A stretch of 64,000 bases of DNA from Gordonia jinhuaensis (GCF_014639795.1 NZ_BMGC01000003.1:1-64000), one strand, 5' to 3'; numbered from the stretch's first letter, positions 24,222 to 32,897 are shown. Notes: generated from the letters alone by a model not told the origin. Translations and numbers: made by a program.

Positions 24222-26831
24222 GTGAGTGAGACCAGGGGTGCGCTGCGGGTCTTCCTCGGGGCAGCACCGGGTGTGGGCAAGACCTACGAGATGCTCGAGG
24301 AAGCCCGCGCCAAGGCGGCCGAGGGTGTGGATGTCGTCGCGGCGGTCATCCACACCCACGGCCGTGCCGCGACCGAGGCGATGACCCAGGGCCTCGAACA
24401 CATCCCCGAACGCACTGTGACCTATCGCGGCACACAACTGCATGAGCTCGATGTCGATGCGGTGATCGCGCGGGCACCGCAGATCGCGCTGGTCGACGAG
24501 ATGGCGCACAGCAATGCGCCTGGGTCGCGAAACGCCAAACGCTGGATCGACATCGAGGAGATCCGCTCGGCGGGTATCGAGGTGTGGACCACCATCAACA
24601 TCCAGCACCTCGAGAGTCTCAACGACGTGGTCGCCCAGATCACCGGGGTGATCCAGCACGAGACGGTGCCCGACGAGGCGGTGCGGGCCGCCGACGAGAT
24701 CGAGCTGGTCGACATCGCCCCGCAGGCGTTGCGCCAGCGGCTGGCCGACGGCAAGGTGTACCGGACTCGGCAGGCCGAGGGTGCACTGGCCAACTATTTC
24801 CGCGCCGGCAACCTCACCGCGCTGCGCGAACTCGCACTGCTGTGGCTGGCCGACCAAGTCGACGACGCCCTGGCGCGCTACCGCGATTCCCATGCCATCA
24901 CCGACACGTGGGAGACCCGCGAACGTGTGGTGGTCGCGGTGACCGGCGGTCCGGAGTCGGCGACGCTGATCCGTCGCGCGCGGCGGATCGCATCACGGTC
25001 GAGTGCCGAGGTCGTGGTTGTGCATGTGGCGCGCGGGGACGGTCTGCTCGATCCGGAGCGTCGCACGCTGACCGGTCTGGAGGAGTTGGCGAAGGGCTTC
25101 GGTGCGCGGATGCACACCGTTGTGGGCGAGGACATCCCCACCGCGCTGCTGGAGTTCGCACGCGGCGTCAACGCCACACAGCTCGTGCTGGGCACCTCGC
25201 GGCGGTCGCGGTGGCAGCGGTTCCTGCGCGAAGGTGTGGGTTCGGCGGTGGTGCGCAACTCGGGCAAGATCGATGTCCACATGGTCACTCACGGACAGGA
25301 TCGCCATCAGCGCCGCCTCGACATCCGAGGTACTCGCCTGCACCGCCCGCTGAGCTGGGTGCTCGCCGTGGTGGTGCCGCTGGTCGCCGCGGCGTTGATC
25401 TATCTGGTCGACCGGTGGATGAACGTGTCGAGCGAGTCGGCGGTGTTCTTCATCGCGATCCTCGCGGTGTCGCTGCTCGGCGGAATCGGACCCGCGGTGG
25501 CCTCGGCGGTGCTGTCGGGTCTGCTGCTGAACTACCTGTTCACCTCGCCGCGCTACACCCTGACCGTCTCCGACCCGAACAACGCGCTGACCATCGTGGT
25601 GATGATCGTGGTCGCGATCGCGGTGGCCGCACTCGTCGACTCGGTGTCGCGGCGGCGTGCCGAAGCCGTCCGCGCGACGCGGGAGGCCGAGTTGCTGGCG
25701 ACGTTCGCCGGGGCGGTGCTCGGCGGGGCGGGACTCGACGCGCTGCTCGAACGCGTCCGCGAGGCCTACGACCAGACCTCGGTGTCGCTGGTGCGCACGA
25801 CCGGGCAGGGCACGATCGGGGTGGACGGCACGCACTCCGACAGGGTGGTCGAGGCGGGGGTGGGCGAGCAGCCGCCGACCGAACCGTCGGCCGCCGACAC
25901 GGTGATCGCCGTACCGGGTAACGACGACGTGGAGCTGCTGCTGGCCGGTCGTCGCATCGGCGCGGAGGACCGCCGCGTGCTCACCGCGGTGGCGCTGCAG
26001 GCCGCGGGAGTGCTGGAGCGGCGTCGACTGGCCGCCGAGGCGTCGGCGGCCGTGGCGCTGGCCGAGACCGACCGGTTGCGGCGGGCGCTGCTCACCGCGG
26101 TCAGCCACGACCTGCGTACCCCCCTCGCCGCGATCAAGGCGGCCGCCTCGAGTCTGCGCAGCACCGACGTGTCCTTCTCGCCGGAGGACACCGAGGAACT
26201 GCTCGCGACCATCGATGAGTCCGCCGACGACCTCACCTCGCTGGTGGGCAACCTCCTCGACTCGTCGCGACTCGCGGCCGGGGTCATCACCCCGAGCTTC
26301 TCCTACGTCTACCTCTCGGAGGTCACCGCACGCGTCACCGCGAGCATCGCTGCCCACGCGCCGCATGCGGTCGAGCGGCTGGTGATCGATGTCGACGACG
26401 AGCGCGTCTGGGCCGATGCGGGTCTGCTGGAGCGGGTGCTGGTCAACGTGGTCGACAACGCGCTGCGTCACGGCGACGGAAGCCATGCCGAGGGCGGCGG
26501 CAGCGACACGGTCGAGATCATCGCCTCCTCGCTGGGTTATCCGCATGCCCCTGGGGTCGGTGGAGTCGCTGACGACGCCGACGATCGCTATCGCTGCCGC
26601 ATCGACGTGATCGACCACGGACCGGGCATCCGGGATTCGCTGCGCGAACACGCCTTCGACGCGTTCACCACCGAGGGCGACCGCAACTCGTCGTCGGGGG
26701 TGGGGCTGGGTCTGTCGGTCGCGCGGGGGTTCACCGAGGCGATGGGTGGCAGGATCGATCTGGTCGACACGCTCGGTGGCGGGCTGACCGTCCGGATCGA
26801 GATCGGCAAGGAGGAACCCGTCGATGACTGA
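24222..26831 (+). CDS. kdpD: Osmosensitive K+ channel sensor histidine kinase KdpD
   Basis: 869 residues from GTG 24222. Domain order: KdpD N-terminal domain with Walker-type GAAPGVGKT (residues 13-21), Usp-like domain (about 230-360), a four-helix membrane block (about 375-480), GAF-like region, then HisKA with SHDLRTPLAAIKAAASSL (phosphorylated His629) and HATPase with VVDNALRHG and GPGI...GLGLSVARG. It senses low potassium or turgor and phosphorylates KdpE. It lies 21 bases after kdpC and overlaps kdpE by eight bases. Confidence 0.97.
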   Translation: MSETRGALRVFLGAAPGVGKTYEMLEEARAKAAEGVDVVAAVIHTHGRAATEAMTQGLEHIPERTVTYRGTQLHELDVDAVIARAPQIALVDEMAHSNAPGSRNAKRWIDIEEIRSAGIEVWTTINIQHLESLNDVVAQITGVIQHETVPDEAVRAADEIELVDIAPQALRQRLADGKVYRTRQAEGALANYFRAGNLTALRELALLWLADQVDDALARYRDSHAITDTWETRERVVVAVTGGPESATLIRRARRIASRSSAEVVVVHVARGDGLLDPERRTLTGLEELAKGFGARMHTVVGEDIPTALLEFARGVNATQLVLGTSRRSRWQRFLREGVGSAVVRNSGKIDVHMVTHGQDRHQRRLDIRGTRLHRPLSWVLAVVVPLVAAALIYLVDRWMNVSSESAVFFIAILAVSLLGGIGPAVASAVLSGLLLNYLFTSPRYTLTVSDPNNALTIVVMIVVAIAVAALVDSVSRRRAEAVRATREAELLATFAGAVLGGAGLDALLERVREAYDQTSVSLVRTTGQGTIGVDGTHSDRVVEAGVGEQPPTEPSAADTVIAVPGNDDVELLLAGRRIGAEDRRVLTAVALQAAGVLERRRLAAEASAAVALAETDRLRRALLTAVSHDLRTPLAAIKAAASSLRSTDVSFSPEDTEELLATIDESADDLTSLVGNLLDSSRLAAGVITPSFSYVYLSEVTARVTASIAAHAPHAVERLVIDVDDERVWADAGLLERVLVNVVDNALRHGDGSHAEGGGSDTVEIIASSLGYPHAPGVGGVADDADDRYRCRIDVIDHGPGIRDSLREHAFDAFTTEGDRNSSSGVGLGLSVARGFTEAMGGRIDLVDTLGGGLTVRIEIGKEEPVDD

Positions 26832-27570
26832 TCCCCACGCGTCCCCTTCCCGTAACGCCCCGGCCCATGGCACCCCGGAGCCCCCGCCCGGCCCGCGCGT
26901 GCTGGTGGTCGACGACGAGCCGCAGATCCTGCGCGCCATGCGGATCAACCTGCGCGCCCGTGGATACGACGTGATCACCGCCGACACCGGCCAGGGTGCG
27001 CTGCGTGGTGTGTCGGCGGGTCATCCGCAGGCGGTGATCCTGGATCTGGGTCTGCCCGACATCGACGGACTCGAGGTACTGCACGGTATCCGGGGGTGGA
27101 GTGAGGTTCCGGTGTTGGTGCTCTCGGCGCGCACCGACGCCGCCGACAAGGTCGCCTCTCTCGACGCCGGCGCCGACGACTATGTGACCAAACCGTTCGG
27201 GATGGAGGAGCTGCTCGCCCGTCTGCGCGCGGCGCTGCGCCGTGCCGCGCCGCACGCGGCCACCGATTCGCCGGTGGTGGTCACCGAGTCCTTCACCGTC
27301 GATCTGGCCAACAAACAGGTGTCACGCGAAGGTAAGCCTGTGCATCTGTCCCCCACCGAGTGGGGGATCCTGGAGATGCTCGCACGCAACGAGGGAAAGC
27401 TGGTCGGGCAGAAGGAGATCCTGCACGAGGTGTGGGGACCCTCCTACGGCGGCCAATCCCATTATCTGCGTGTCTATCTCGCGGGTCTGCGGCGCAAACT
27501 CGAACCCGACCCGGCACATCCGCGCCATCTGATCACCGAGGCCGGCATGGGCTACCGGCTCATTCGCTGA
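26824..27570 (+). CDS. kdpE: KdpE response regulator (OmpR/PhoB family)
   Basis: 248 residues. The receiver domain has the acidic pair in VLVVDDEPQIL, the phospho-acceptor Asp74 in VILDLGLPDIDG, and the conserved Lys in YVTKPFGMEELL. The C-terminal winged helix includes LSPTEWGILEMLARNEGKLV and YLRVYLAGLRRKLE. The extra N-terminal Pro-rich 22 residues are unstructured. It activates the kdpFABC promoter. Its end overlaps the convergent moeA gene by 11 bases. Confidence 0.96.
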   Translation: MTDPHASPSRNAPAHGTPEPPPGPRVLVVDDEPQILRAMRINLRARGYDVITADTGQGALRGVSAGHPQAVILDLGLPDIDGLEVLHGIRGWSEVPVLVLSARTDAADKVASLDAGADDYVTKPFGMEELLARLRAALRRAAPHAATDSPVVVTESFTVDLANKQVSREGKPVHLSPTEWGILEMLARNEGKLVGQKEILHEVWGPSYGGQSHYLRVYLAGLRRKLEPDPAHPRHLITEAGMGYRLIR

Positions 27571-28816
27571 TCAGCATGACCTCCACAGGCGTTCCCGCCG
27601 CAAGCGTCTCGACATCGGCGGCCACGTCGATGAGCGCATTGGCCGAGGCCATGAACCGGATGTGGTGAGAGGAGGGCGGCCCGATCGGCTCGACGCGCGT
27701 GCCCTGCTCGTCGGCGACGACGATGCCGCGGCGGAACTGCCGCTTCCCCTTCGGTGACGACAGTCCGGTGGTGAGCTCGGCGGTGATACGCGGCCGACCG
27801 GTGGCCAGCCCCATGCTCGCGCGCACCGGATCTCGCAGGAACACCTCGAAGGACACCTGGGCACTGACCGGATTCCCGGGCAGTGTCACGATCGGTACCC
27901 GCGTGCCGTTGGCGGCCCGGTAGTGCCCGCTGCCCTGGGGCATCCCCGGCTGCATGGCGACTTTCACGAATTCGACGTCGGGTCCGGTCAGGGCGTCCTT
28001 GACCACCTCGTAGGCGCCGGCGCTCACACCGCCGGAGGTGAGGATCAGATCGACTCGGGTGGTGGCGATGATCTCGTCGAGCCGTGCGCGGAACGCCGCG
28101 ACGTCATCGGGTACGAAGTGGATCGCGGTGGCATCCGCGCCGGCCTCGGTCAGCGCGGCGACCAGCATCGGACCGTTGGATTCGTGGATCTGCCCGTGGC
28201 GCAACGGGGTTCCCGGTGTCACCAGTTCGGAGCCGGTGGACAGCACCACCACCGAGATCGGTGCGTACACCCGCACATGTGCGAGCCCGAGGGCACACAG
28301 CAGGCCGATCACCGGGGCGGTGACCGTGGCACCGGCGCGCAACGCGACCTCGCCCGCCTCGATGTCGGATCCGGCACGGCGCACCGAGGCGCCGACGGAG
28401 ACCTGTGCGCCGATGGCCACCCGCGTGGTGCCGCCGTCGGTACGTTCGACCGGGATCACCGCATCGGCACCGGCCGGCATCGGTGCTCCGGTCATGATTC
28501 GGTGTGCCGCACCGGGTTCCAGGGTCAGCTCGTCGGTACGACCGGCCGGGATGTCGGCGGTCACCGGCAGGGCGACCGGCGATTCTGTTGTGGCGCCGAT
28601 GGTTTCGGCGGCGCGCACCGCGTAACCGTCCATCGCCGAATTGTCGAAGCCGGGCAGCGACTGCGGCGCGATCACATCGTCGGCGAGCACCCGGCCCAGC
28701 GCCTGGTCCACCGCCATCTCGACCACGCGCGGCGCCGGGATCAGCCCGGCCACGCGTCGGCGGTGCTCGTCAACCGGACGCAGCGCATTCTGCTGTGCGG
28801 TATCGGCACCGGTCAC
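27560..28816 (-). CDS. moeA: Molybdopterin molybdotransferase MoeA
   Basis: 418 residues; inserts molybdate into adenylylated molybdopterin. Motifs: FDNSAMDGYAVRA near the N-terminus, VIPVERTD, the MPT-binding STGSELVTPGTPLRHGQI, SGGVSAGAYEVVKDAL, and the GNPVSAQVSFEVFLRD segment. It overlaps the upstream M20 peptidase gene by four bases (ATGA) and converges on kdpE. M. tuberculosis also has a moeA (Rv0438c) near groEL2. Confidence 0.96.
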   Translation of the reverse strand: MTGADTAQQNALRPVDEHRRRVAGLIPAPRVVEMAVDQALGRVLADDVIAPQSLPGFDNSAMDGYAVRAAETIGATTESPVALPVTADIPAGRTDELTLEPGAAHRIMTGAPMPAGADAVIPVERTDGGTTRVAIGAQVSVGASVRRAGSDIEAGEVALRAGATVTAPVIGLLCALGLAHVRVYAPISVVVLSTGSELVTPGTPLRHGQIHESNGPMLVAALTEAGADATAIHFVPDDVAAFRARLDEIIATTRVDLILTSGGVSAGAYEVVKDALTGPDVEFVKVAMQPGMPQGSGHYRAANGTRVPIVTLPGNPVSAQVSFEVFLRDPVRASMGLATGRPRITAELTTGLSSPKGKRQFRRGIVVADEQGTRVEPIGPPSSHHIRFMASANALIDVAADVETLAAGTPVEVMLISE

Positions 28817-30180
28817 GAATCCGCACCCGCCGACAGCGCGAGCAGGAATGCCGCCTCACTCAGTGCGGTACGCCGGATCTCGTCGGGATCGACGCTCTCG
28901 TTGGGGGCGTGGATGCGGCAGCGCGGCTCCTCGACACCCAGCAGTGCGATCTCCGCGCGCGGGGAGGCCTGCGCCAGTGCCGAGCACAGCGGGATCGAGC
29001 CGCCCTGACCGGAGAACACCACCTCGGCACCGTAGGCCTGGCTCATCGCCGACATCAGGTGGGCATACATGGGGCCGTCGGTGGCGGCCGAGAACGGGGA
29101 GCCGGTGGCCTCGGCGGTGACGGTGATCTTCGCATTCCACGGCACGTGTGCGTGCAGATGGGCCACCAGCGCCTGCTGGAGTGCTGCGGGGTCCTCACCC
29201 GGCGGCACGCGTAGATTCAGCACCGCGGAGGCGACTGGGCGCACCGCGGCAACCGCGTCGTCGGTGGCCGGGGCGTCGAGTGCGATGACGGTGATCGCTG
29301 GTCGCGCCCACACCATGTCGGCGACCTCACCCGAGCCGATGATATCCACGCCGTCGAGAATCGTTGCATCGCTGCGGAACTGGGCTTGTGCGTATGGTGC
29401 CCCGGTCCAGGTCCGGTTCGCCTCGACACCGTCGATGGTGGTGTTGCCCTGCGCGTCGCGCAACGTGGCCAGCAGTGCGATCAGTGCGGCGAGAGCGTCC
29501 GGGGCCGCACCGCCGTATTGCCCCGAGTGCACGGCAGATTCGAGCGTGTCCACGCGTACGCGCACATTGGCCACACCGCGCAGGCTGGTGGTCAGCGTGG
29601 GTGTGCCCGCGGCGACATTGCCGGTGTCGCCGATGATGATCATGTCGGAGTCGAACAGACCTGGCTCGGCGCGCACCAGATCCTCGAGCCCCTCACCCCC
29701 GGCCTCCTCGGAACCCTCGATCACCACCCGCAGGCCGCAGTCGAGGTCGGAATGCAGTGCGCGCAGCGCGGTGAGGTGTGCGATCACGTTGCCCTTGCAG
29801 TCCGCGGCGCCGCGACCGAACCAGCGGCCGTCGCGGTCGGTGAGCGTGAACGGGTCGCTGTGCCACAGATCGAGCGGACCGGCCGGTTGTACGTCGTGAT
29901 GGGCGTAGAGGGTGACCGTCGGTGCGCCGGCGGCGCCGGGGCGGTGGCCGATCACGGCCAGGGATCCGTCGGAGGTCTCGCGCACCTGGCAGTCGACGCC
30001 GGCCTCGCCGAAGGCTGCCGCCACCCACTGCGCCGACGCCGCACATTCGGCTCGCAGCTGGGGTGATTCGAAAACCGAGCGGTGCGCGACGAGTTCGGTG
30101 AGGTCCTTCTTCGCCTGTTCCATCAGCGAATCGACACGTGTGACGAGGTTCGATGTCGTGGTTCCCATGTGATTCAGCAT
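28813..30180 (-). CDS. M20-family metallo-dipeptidase
   Basis: 455 residues. Zinc-peptidase motifs: TLYAHHDVQPAGPLDLW with the first metal His/Asp, GRGAADCKGNVIAHLTAL with the bridging Asp, and VIEGSEEAGGEGLE with the catalytic Glu pair. The dimerisation (lid) domain lies between about residues 195 and 310. Family members hydrolyse dipeptides in the cytosol. ATG 30168 is an alternative start four codons in. Its stop overlaps the moeA start. Confidence 0.9.
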   Translation of the reverse strand: MLNHMGTTTSNLVTRVDSLMEQAKKDLTELVAHRSVFESPQLRAECAASAQWVAAAFGEAGVDCQVRETSDGSLAVIGHRPGAAGAPTVTLYAHHDVQPAGPLDLWHSDPFTLTDRDGRWFGRGAADCKGNVIAHLTALRALHSDLDCGLRVVIEGSEEAGGEGLEDLVRAEPGLFDSDMIIIGDTGNVAAGTPTLTTSLRGVANVRVRVDTLESAVHSGQYGGAAPDALAALIALLATLRDAQGNTTIDGVEANRTWTGAPYAQAQFRSDATILDGVDIIGSGEVADMVWARPAITVIALDAPATDDAVAAVRPVASAVLNLRVPPGEDPAALQQALVAHLHAHVPWNAKITVTAEATGSPFSAATDGPMYAHLMSAMSQAYGAEVVFSGQGGSIPLCSALAQASPRAEIALLGVEEPRCRIHAPNESVDPDEIRRTALSEAAFLLALSAGADS

Positions 30181-30227
30181 GCCAGGTGAGGGTGCGTCAC
30201 CGGGCTCGCGGCGGTAGTTTTTGATCC

Positions 30228-31025
30228 ATGGTGGAGGGGCTGCTGCTCGATATCGACGGTGTCATGGTGACGTCGTGGGAGGCGCTGCCCGGAGCCGTCG
30301 ATGCGCTGCGCAGACTCGCCGGTCTGGGGATCCCCCGGATGTTCCTCACCAACACCACCTCGCTCTCGCGCGGCGAGATCGCCGATCGGCTCACGGCCGC
30401 CGGATTCGACGTGGCTGCCTCGGAGATCCTCACCGCGGCCAAACTCACCGCCGAATACCTGATGGCGCACTACCCGGGGCGTCGGACCTGGGTGCTCAAC
30501 CAGGGTGAGATCAGCTCCGACATGGAGGGTGTGCACCTCGTGGGACCCGATGAGGATCCTGAGGTGGTGGTCCTCGGCGGCGCCGGTGAGGTGTTCACCC
30601 AGGCTGCGCTCTCGCGTGTGCTGGAGCTGATGTTGCGCGGCGTGCCGGTGATCTCGATGCACAGGTCGATGACCTGGTCGACCGACGCGGGGCTGCGGAT
30701 CGACACCGGGGTGTACCTCGAGGGCCTGGAGAAGGCCGCTGGTCGCAAGATCCGTGCGGTGGGCAAGCCGTCCCCGCTGGGTTTCCGCACCGCCGTGGAG
30801 ATGATGGGTGTCGATCCCACCGCGGTGCTGATGGTGGGCGACGACATGCATTCGGACGTACTCGGCGCGCAGGCCTCGGCACTGCAGGGTGCGCTGGTGC
30901 GGACCGGCAAGTTCCGGCCCGAGATGCTGCACCGGCTGCAGCGCGACGAGTTCGGTCCGGTGCCCGACCATGTGATCGACTCGGTGGCCGACCTGCCGGC
31001 GCTGGTGGAGAAGCTCAACGCCTGA
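30228..31025 (+). CDS. HAD-superfamily IIA phosphatase (LHPP/HDHD2-like)
   Basis: 265 residues with all four HAD motifs: nucleophile LLDIDGVMV (Asp at the start), FLTNTTSLSRG, the Lys in AVGKPSPLGFRTA, and VGDDMHSDVLGAQ. The type IIA cap lies in the middle. The class dephosphorylates small phosphates such as phospholysine, phosphohistidine or nucleotides; the substrate here is not evident. Divergent from the M20 gene. Confidence 0.88.
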   Translation: MVEGLLLDIDGVMVTSWEALPGAVDALRRLAGLGIPRMFLTNTTSLSRGEIADRLTAAGFDVAASEILTAAKLTAEYLMAHYPGRRTWVLNQGEISSDMEGVHLVGPDEDPEVVVLGGAGEVFTQAALSRVLELMLRGVPVISMHRSMTWSTDAGLRIDTGVYLEGLEKAAGRKIRAVGKPSPLGFRTAVEMMGVDPTAVLMVGDDMHSDVLGAQASALQGALVRTGKFRPEMLHRLQRDEFGPVPDHVIDSVADLPALVEKLNA

Positions 31026-31079
31026 CAGGTCGGGGCACGCACGGCCGTCGTACTCAGCCGATGCGTTCAGCCGATGTGC

Positions 31080-31532
31080 TCAGCCGACGGCGGTCTTGAT
31101 CCGCGCGAGGGTGTCGTCGATGCCGCGGGAGAGCTCCGCCTCGAAGTCCTTCTCCCCGCCGAGCACCTTGTCGACGAGGAACTGCGAGACCTTGGTGGTG
31201 CCCTCAGGTGCCTCACGACGTTCGGTCAGACGCACCCCGTCGCCGTTGGGGGTGATCGTGTAGCTCCACACCGTGTTGTTCTCGTTGATGCGGTAGGCGA
31301 TCTCCTTGTTCGGCTCGTATCGCACCACCGTGGCGGTCGTCGGCCAGACCAGCAGACCGCGACGGTTGATGTTGATCGTCTTGGTGCCGACCTTGACCGG
31401 CCCTCCCCGCACGATCTGCTTGCGGCACTGCGGGCTCCACTCACCCATACGCGACAGGTCGGAGATCACCGCCCAGACCTTCTCCGGTGACGCGTCGATG
31501 TCGATCGATCCCTCGATCAGTGGTGCCGCCAT
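31080..31532 (-). CDS. SRPBCC-family protein
   Basis: 150 residues, with the START/Bet v 1-like pattern: IEGSIDIDASPEKVWAVISD at the N-terminus, SRMGEWSPQCRKQ, TATVVRYEPNKEIAYR and a long C-terminal helix. Such proteins bind hydrophobic ligands or act as small cyclases. The start is ATG 31532 with GGGAGAT-type sequence (GGAAATGGGAG) upstream. A palindrome and tandem repeats lie in its promoter region (31586-31697). Confidence 0.85.
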   Translation of the reverse strand: MAAPLIEGSIDIDASPEKVWAVISDLSRMGEWSPQCRKQIVRGGPVKVGTKTININRRGLLVWPTTATVVRYEPNKEIAYRINENNTVWSYTITPNGDGVRLTERREAPEGTTKVSQFLVDKVLGGEKDFEAELSRGIDDTLARIKTAVG

Positions 31533-31585
31533 CTCCCATTTCCTCCCCGTCGCCCGGCTGTACGCCGGATGTCCGATATGACCCG

Positions 31586-31602
31586 TGTCACCTTATGTGA
31601 CA
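31586..31602. promoter_or_regulatory. Palindrome upstream of the SRPBCC gene
   Basis: TGTCAC-CTTAT-GTGACA is a perfect six-base inverted repeat with a five-base spacer, 54 bases upstream of the ATG at 31532. The form is typical of a dimeric regulator site. I cannot name the regulator. Confidence 0.5.
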
Positions 31603-31604
31603 AC

Positions 31605-31640
31605 TGGCATTGACGAAAGGAGTGGCATCGACGAAAGGAG
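31605..31640. repeat. 18-base tandem repeat
   Basis: TGGCATTGACGAAAGGAG at 31605-31622 is followed at once by TGGCATCGACGAAAGGAG at 31623-31640 (one mismatch). It lies between the SRPBCC promoter palindrome and the DUF350 gene end. Confidence 0.85.
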
Positions 31641-31663
31641 TGGGGAACCGGGACTCAACTCCT

Positions 31664-31697
31664 GGCCGGTGTCAGTTGACGGCCGGTGTCAGTTGAC
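31664..31697. repeat. 17-base tandem repeat spanning the DUF350 stop
   Basis: GGCCGGTGTCAGTTGAC occurs twice without a gap (31664-31680, 31681-31697). The second copy contains the stop codon of the DUF350 gene (31689-31691), so the duplication created an extra copy of the gene's last codons. Confidence 0.85.
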
Positions 31698-32114
31698 GGC
31701 CGTCGCGAGGATGAGGCCGGTGCCGATGTTCACCACGGCGATCACCCAGACCGCCGGATGCCACTGTTCGTCGACCATCATCTCGCCGAGGTCGCCGGGG
31801 GTGAGGATGTCGATGAGGAAGAACGAGATCGCCAGGATGGCCAGCCCGATGACCGTGTAGACGAGCGTCTCGACGATTCCCTCCCACAGCACGCCGCTGC
31901 GCGCGTTGATCGCGCCGATCACGATCAGCGCCACTTCGGCGGTCGCCGAGGCGACGAGGACGGTGGCGTTGCGGTTGCGCTCGACCCACACCTGGTGGCG
32001 CAGATTGCCCGGGGTGATCAGGTCGACGACGCAGAAGCCGATGATCATCAGCAACACGCCGACGGCACCGTAACCGGCGATATCGGCCATGTTGTGCCGC
32101 ATGGTCTCGAGCAT
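31689..32114 (-). CDS. DUF350 membrane protein
   Basis: 141 residues from ATG 32114, preceded by AGGAG at a seven-base spacing; an in-frame ATG at 32144 lacks such a site. It has four transmembrane helices in two repeated halves: YGAVGVLLMIIGFCVVDLITPG and TVIGLAILAISFFLIDILTPG, the duplicated DUF350 unit. Function is unknown. In other bacteria DUF350 proteins sit with spermidine-synthase-like or glutathionylspermidine-type genes; none is near here. Confidence 0.85.
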   Translation of the reverse strand: MLETMRHNMADIAGYGAVGVLLMIIGFCVVDLITPGNLRHQVWVERNRNATVLVASATAEVALIVIGAINARSGVLWEGIVETLVYTVIGLAILAISFFLIDILTPGDLGEMMVDEQWHPAVWVIAVVNIGTGLILATAVN

Positions 32115-32312
32115 TCGTGTCTCCTGTGTGGCCGGCCGGCTCATCGCGGCAGTTGCGGGTCAGCCATACCCTACGTCAGCCGACGCGGTGAAACCGCGTA
32201 CAACGCAACGGTATTGCGCAGTGAGGGAAGGTGTTCACAGACCTGCGACGGCGTCCGGTTCGCCGGTTTCGGGGGAACTCGGTCGAGTCATTGTCGCGTG
32301 AGATTCATGTGA

Positions 32313-32331
32313 AAAGGTTTGCCTTACTTCA
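32313..32331. promoter_or_regulatory. IdeR/DtxR-like iron box 1
   Basis: AAAGGTTTGCCTTACTTCA agrees with the palindromic iron box TTAGGTTAGSCTAACCTAA at 13 of 19 positions, including the core AGGTT-x-GCCT. It lies about 175 bases upstream of the DUF1540 gene. Confidence 0.5.
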
Positions 32332-32345
32332 TCATTCGCATCGTC

Positions 32346-32364
32346 TCAGGTAAGGCTGAACTTG
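32346..32364. promoter_or_regulatory. IdeR/DtxR-like iron box 2
   Basis: TCAGGTAAGGCTGAACTTG agrees with the iron-box consensus at 13 of 19 positions and keeps the AGGTxAGGCT half perfectly. It is 33 bases (three helical turns) from box 1, start to start, which suits cooperative binding. Confidence 0.6.
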
Positions 32365-32428
32365 CTGGCGGTGGGACTTTCGGCCGTCTAGCGTTGGTCG
32401 TGACGCCGGCGTCCAGCGCCAGCCCGCG

Positions 32429-32487
32429 GTCGCCAGACACCATCTCGCCGTCGCCAGACACCATCCCACCGTCGCCAGACCCGATTC
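32429..32487. repeat. 21-base tandem repeat, three copies, in the DUF1540 leader
   Basis: GTCGCCAGACACCATC begins at 32429 and 32450, and a third, diverged copy (GTCGCCAGACCCGATTC) begins at 32471, period 21 bases. The repeats lie between the iron boxes and the ribosome-binding site, so probably in the untranslated leader. Confidence 0.85.
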
Positions 32488-32506
32488 AGCAGCCGAGGAG
32501 TTCGCC

Positions 32507-32809
32507 ATGACCACCGCAGAAATGCCGCACATCACCGAATGCACCGTCAGCGAGTGTTCGTACAACACCGACGAGAACTGCCACGCCTTCGCCATCAGCG
32601 TCGGCGGCACCAATGGCACCGCCGATTGCTCCACGTTCATCCCGCTGTCCACCCGTGGAGGTCTCGAGGTGGCCGCGCCGCAGGTGGGTGCCTGCCAGCG
32701 CGTCGACTGCAAGCACAACGTCAACCTCGAATGCTCGGCCGTGGCCGTGCGCATCGGTTCCGGCGACAACGCCGACACCGCGAACTGCCTCACCTACGAA
32801 AAGGCCTGA
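32507..32809 (+). CDS. DUF1540 double-domain Cys-rich protein
   Basis: 100 residues made of two DUF1540 units. The first reads ECTVSECSYN...ENCHAFAISV...ADCSTF, the second ACQRVDCKHN...LECSAVAVRI...ANCLTY, so each carries the C-x4-C-x6-C...C pattern expected of a metal-binding site. No signal peptide or membrane segment, so cytosolic. The start ATG 32507 has GAGGAG six bases upstream. The two IdeR-like boxes suggest iron-dependent control and fit a role in metal binding or storage, which is inference. A strong hairpin follows, so it is monocistronic. Confidence 0.85.
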   Translation: MTTAEMPHITECTVSECSYNTDENCHAFAISVGGTNGTADCSTFIPLSTRGGLEVAAPQVGACQRVDCKHNVNLECSAVAVRIGSGDNADTANCLTYEKA

Positions 32810-32838
32810 CCCCAGAGCTGAGCAGCCCTCAGAACATC

Positions 32839-32870
32839 GAACGCCGCCATGGTTTCCCATGGCGGCGTTC
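32839..32870. terminator. Rho-independent-type hairpin after the DUF1540 gene
   Basis: GAACGCCGCCATGG and its perfect complement CCATGGCGGCGTTC form a 14-bp stem with a TTTC loop. It lies between convergent genes (DUF1540 and an acyl-CoA dehydrogenase) and may serve both. There is no long T-tract, as is usual in actinobacteria. Confidence 0.8.
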
Positions 32871-32897
32871 GGTGTGTCAGGTTTTGATCGCCTCAGG

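Larger units (their letters stand above)
32115..32506. promoter_or_regulatory. Intergenic region with two IdeR-like boxes and 21-base repeats
   Basis: This 392-base stretch has no gene of its own. It holds the two IdeR-like boxes (32313-32331 and 32346-32364) and a three-copy 21-base repeat (32429-32487) annotated separately. It ends with GAGGAG six bases before the DUF1540 ATG. Confidence 0.6.

Noticed and set aside
24993-26987. Open frame of 664 codons on the minus strand
   Set aside because: Antisense to kdpD and kdpE, which are unmistakable; no domain in the reverse frame.
32429-32487. Three evenly spaced repeats, considered as a CRISPR array
   Set aside because: The repeats are adjacent with no unique spacers of usual size, and no cas genes are present.
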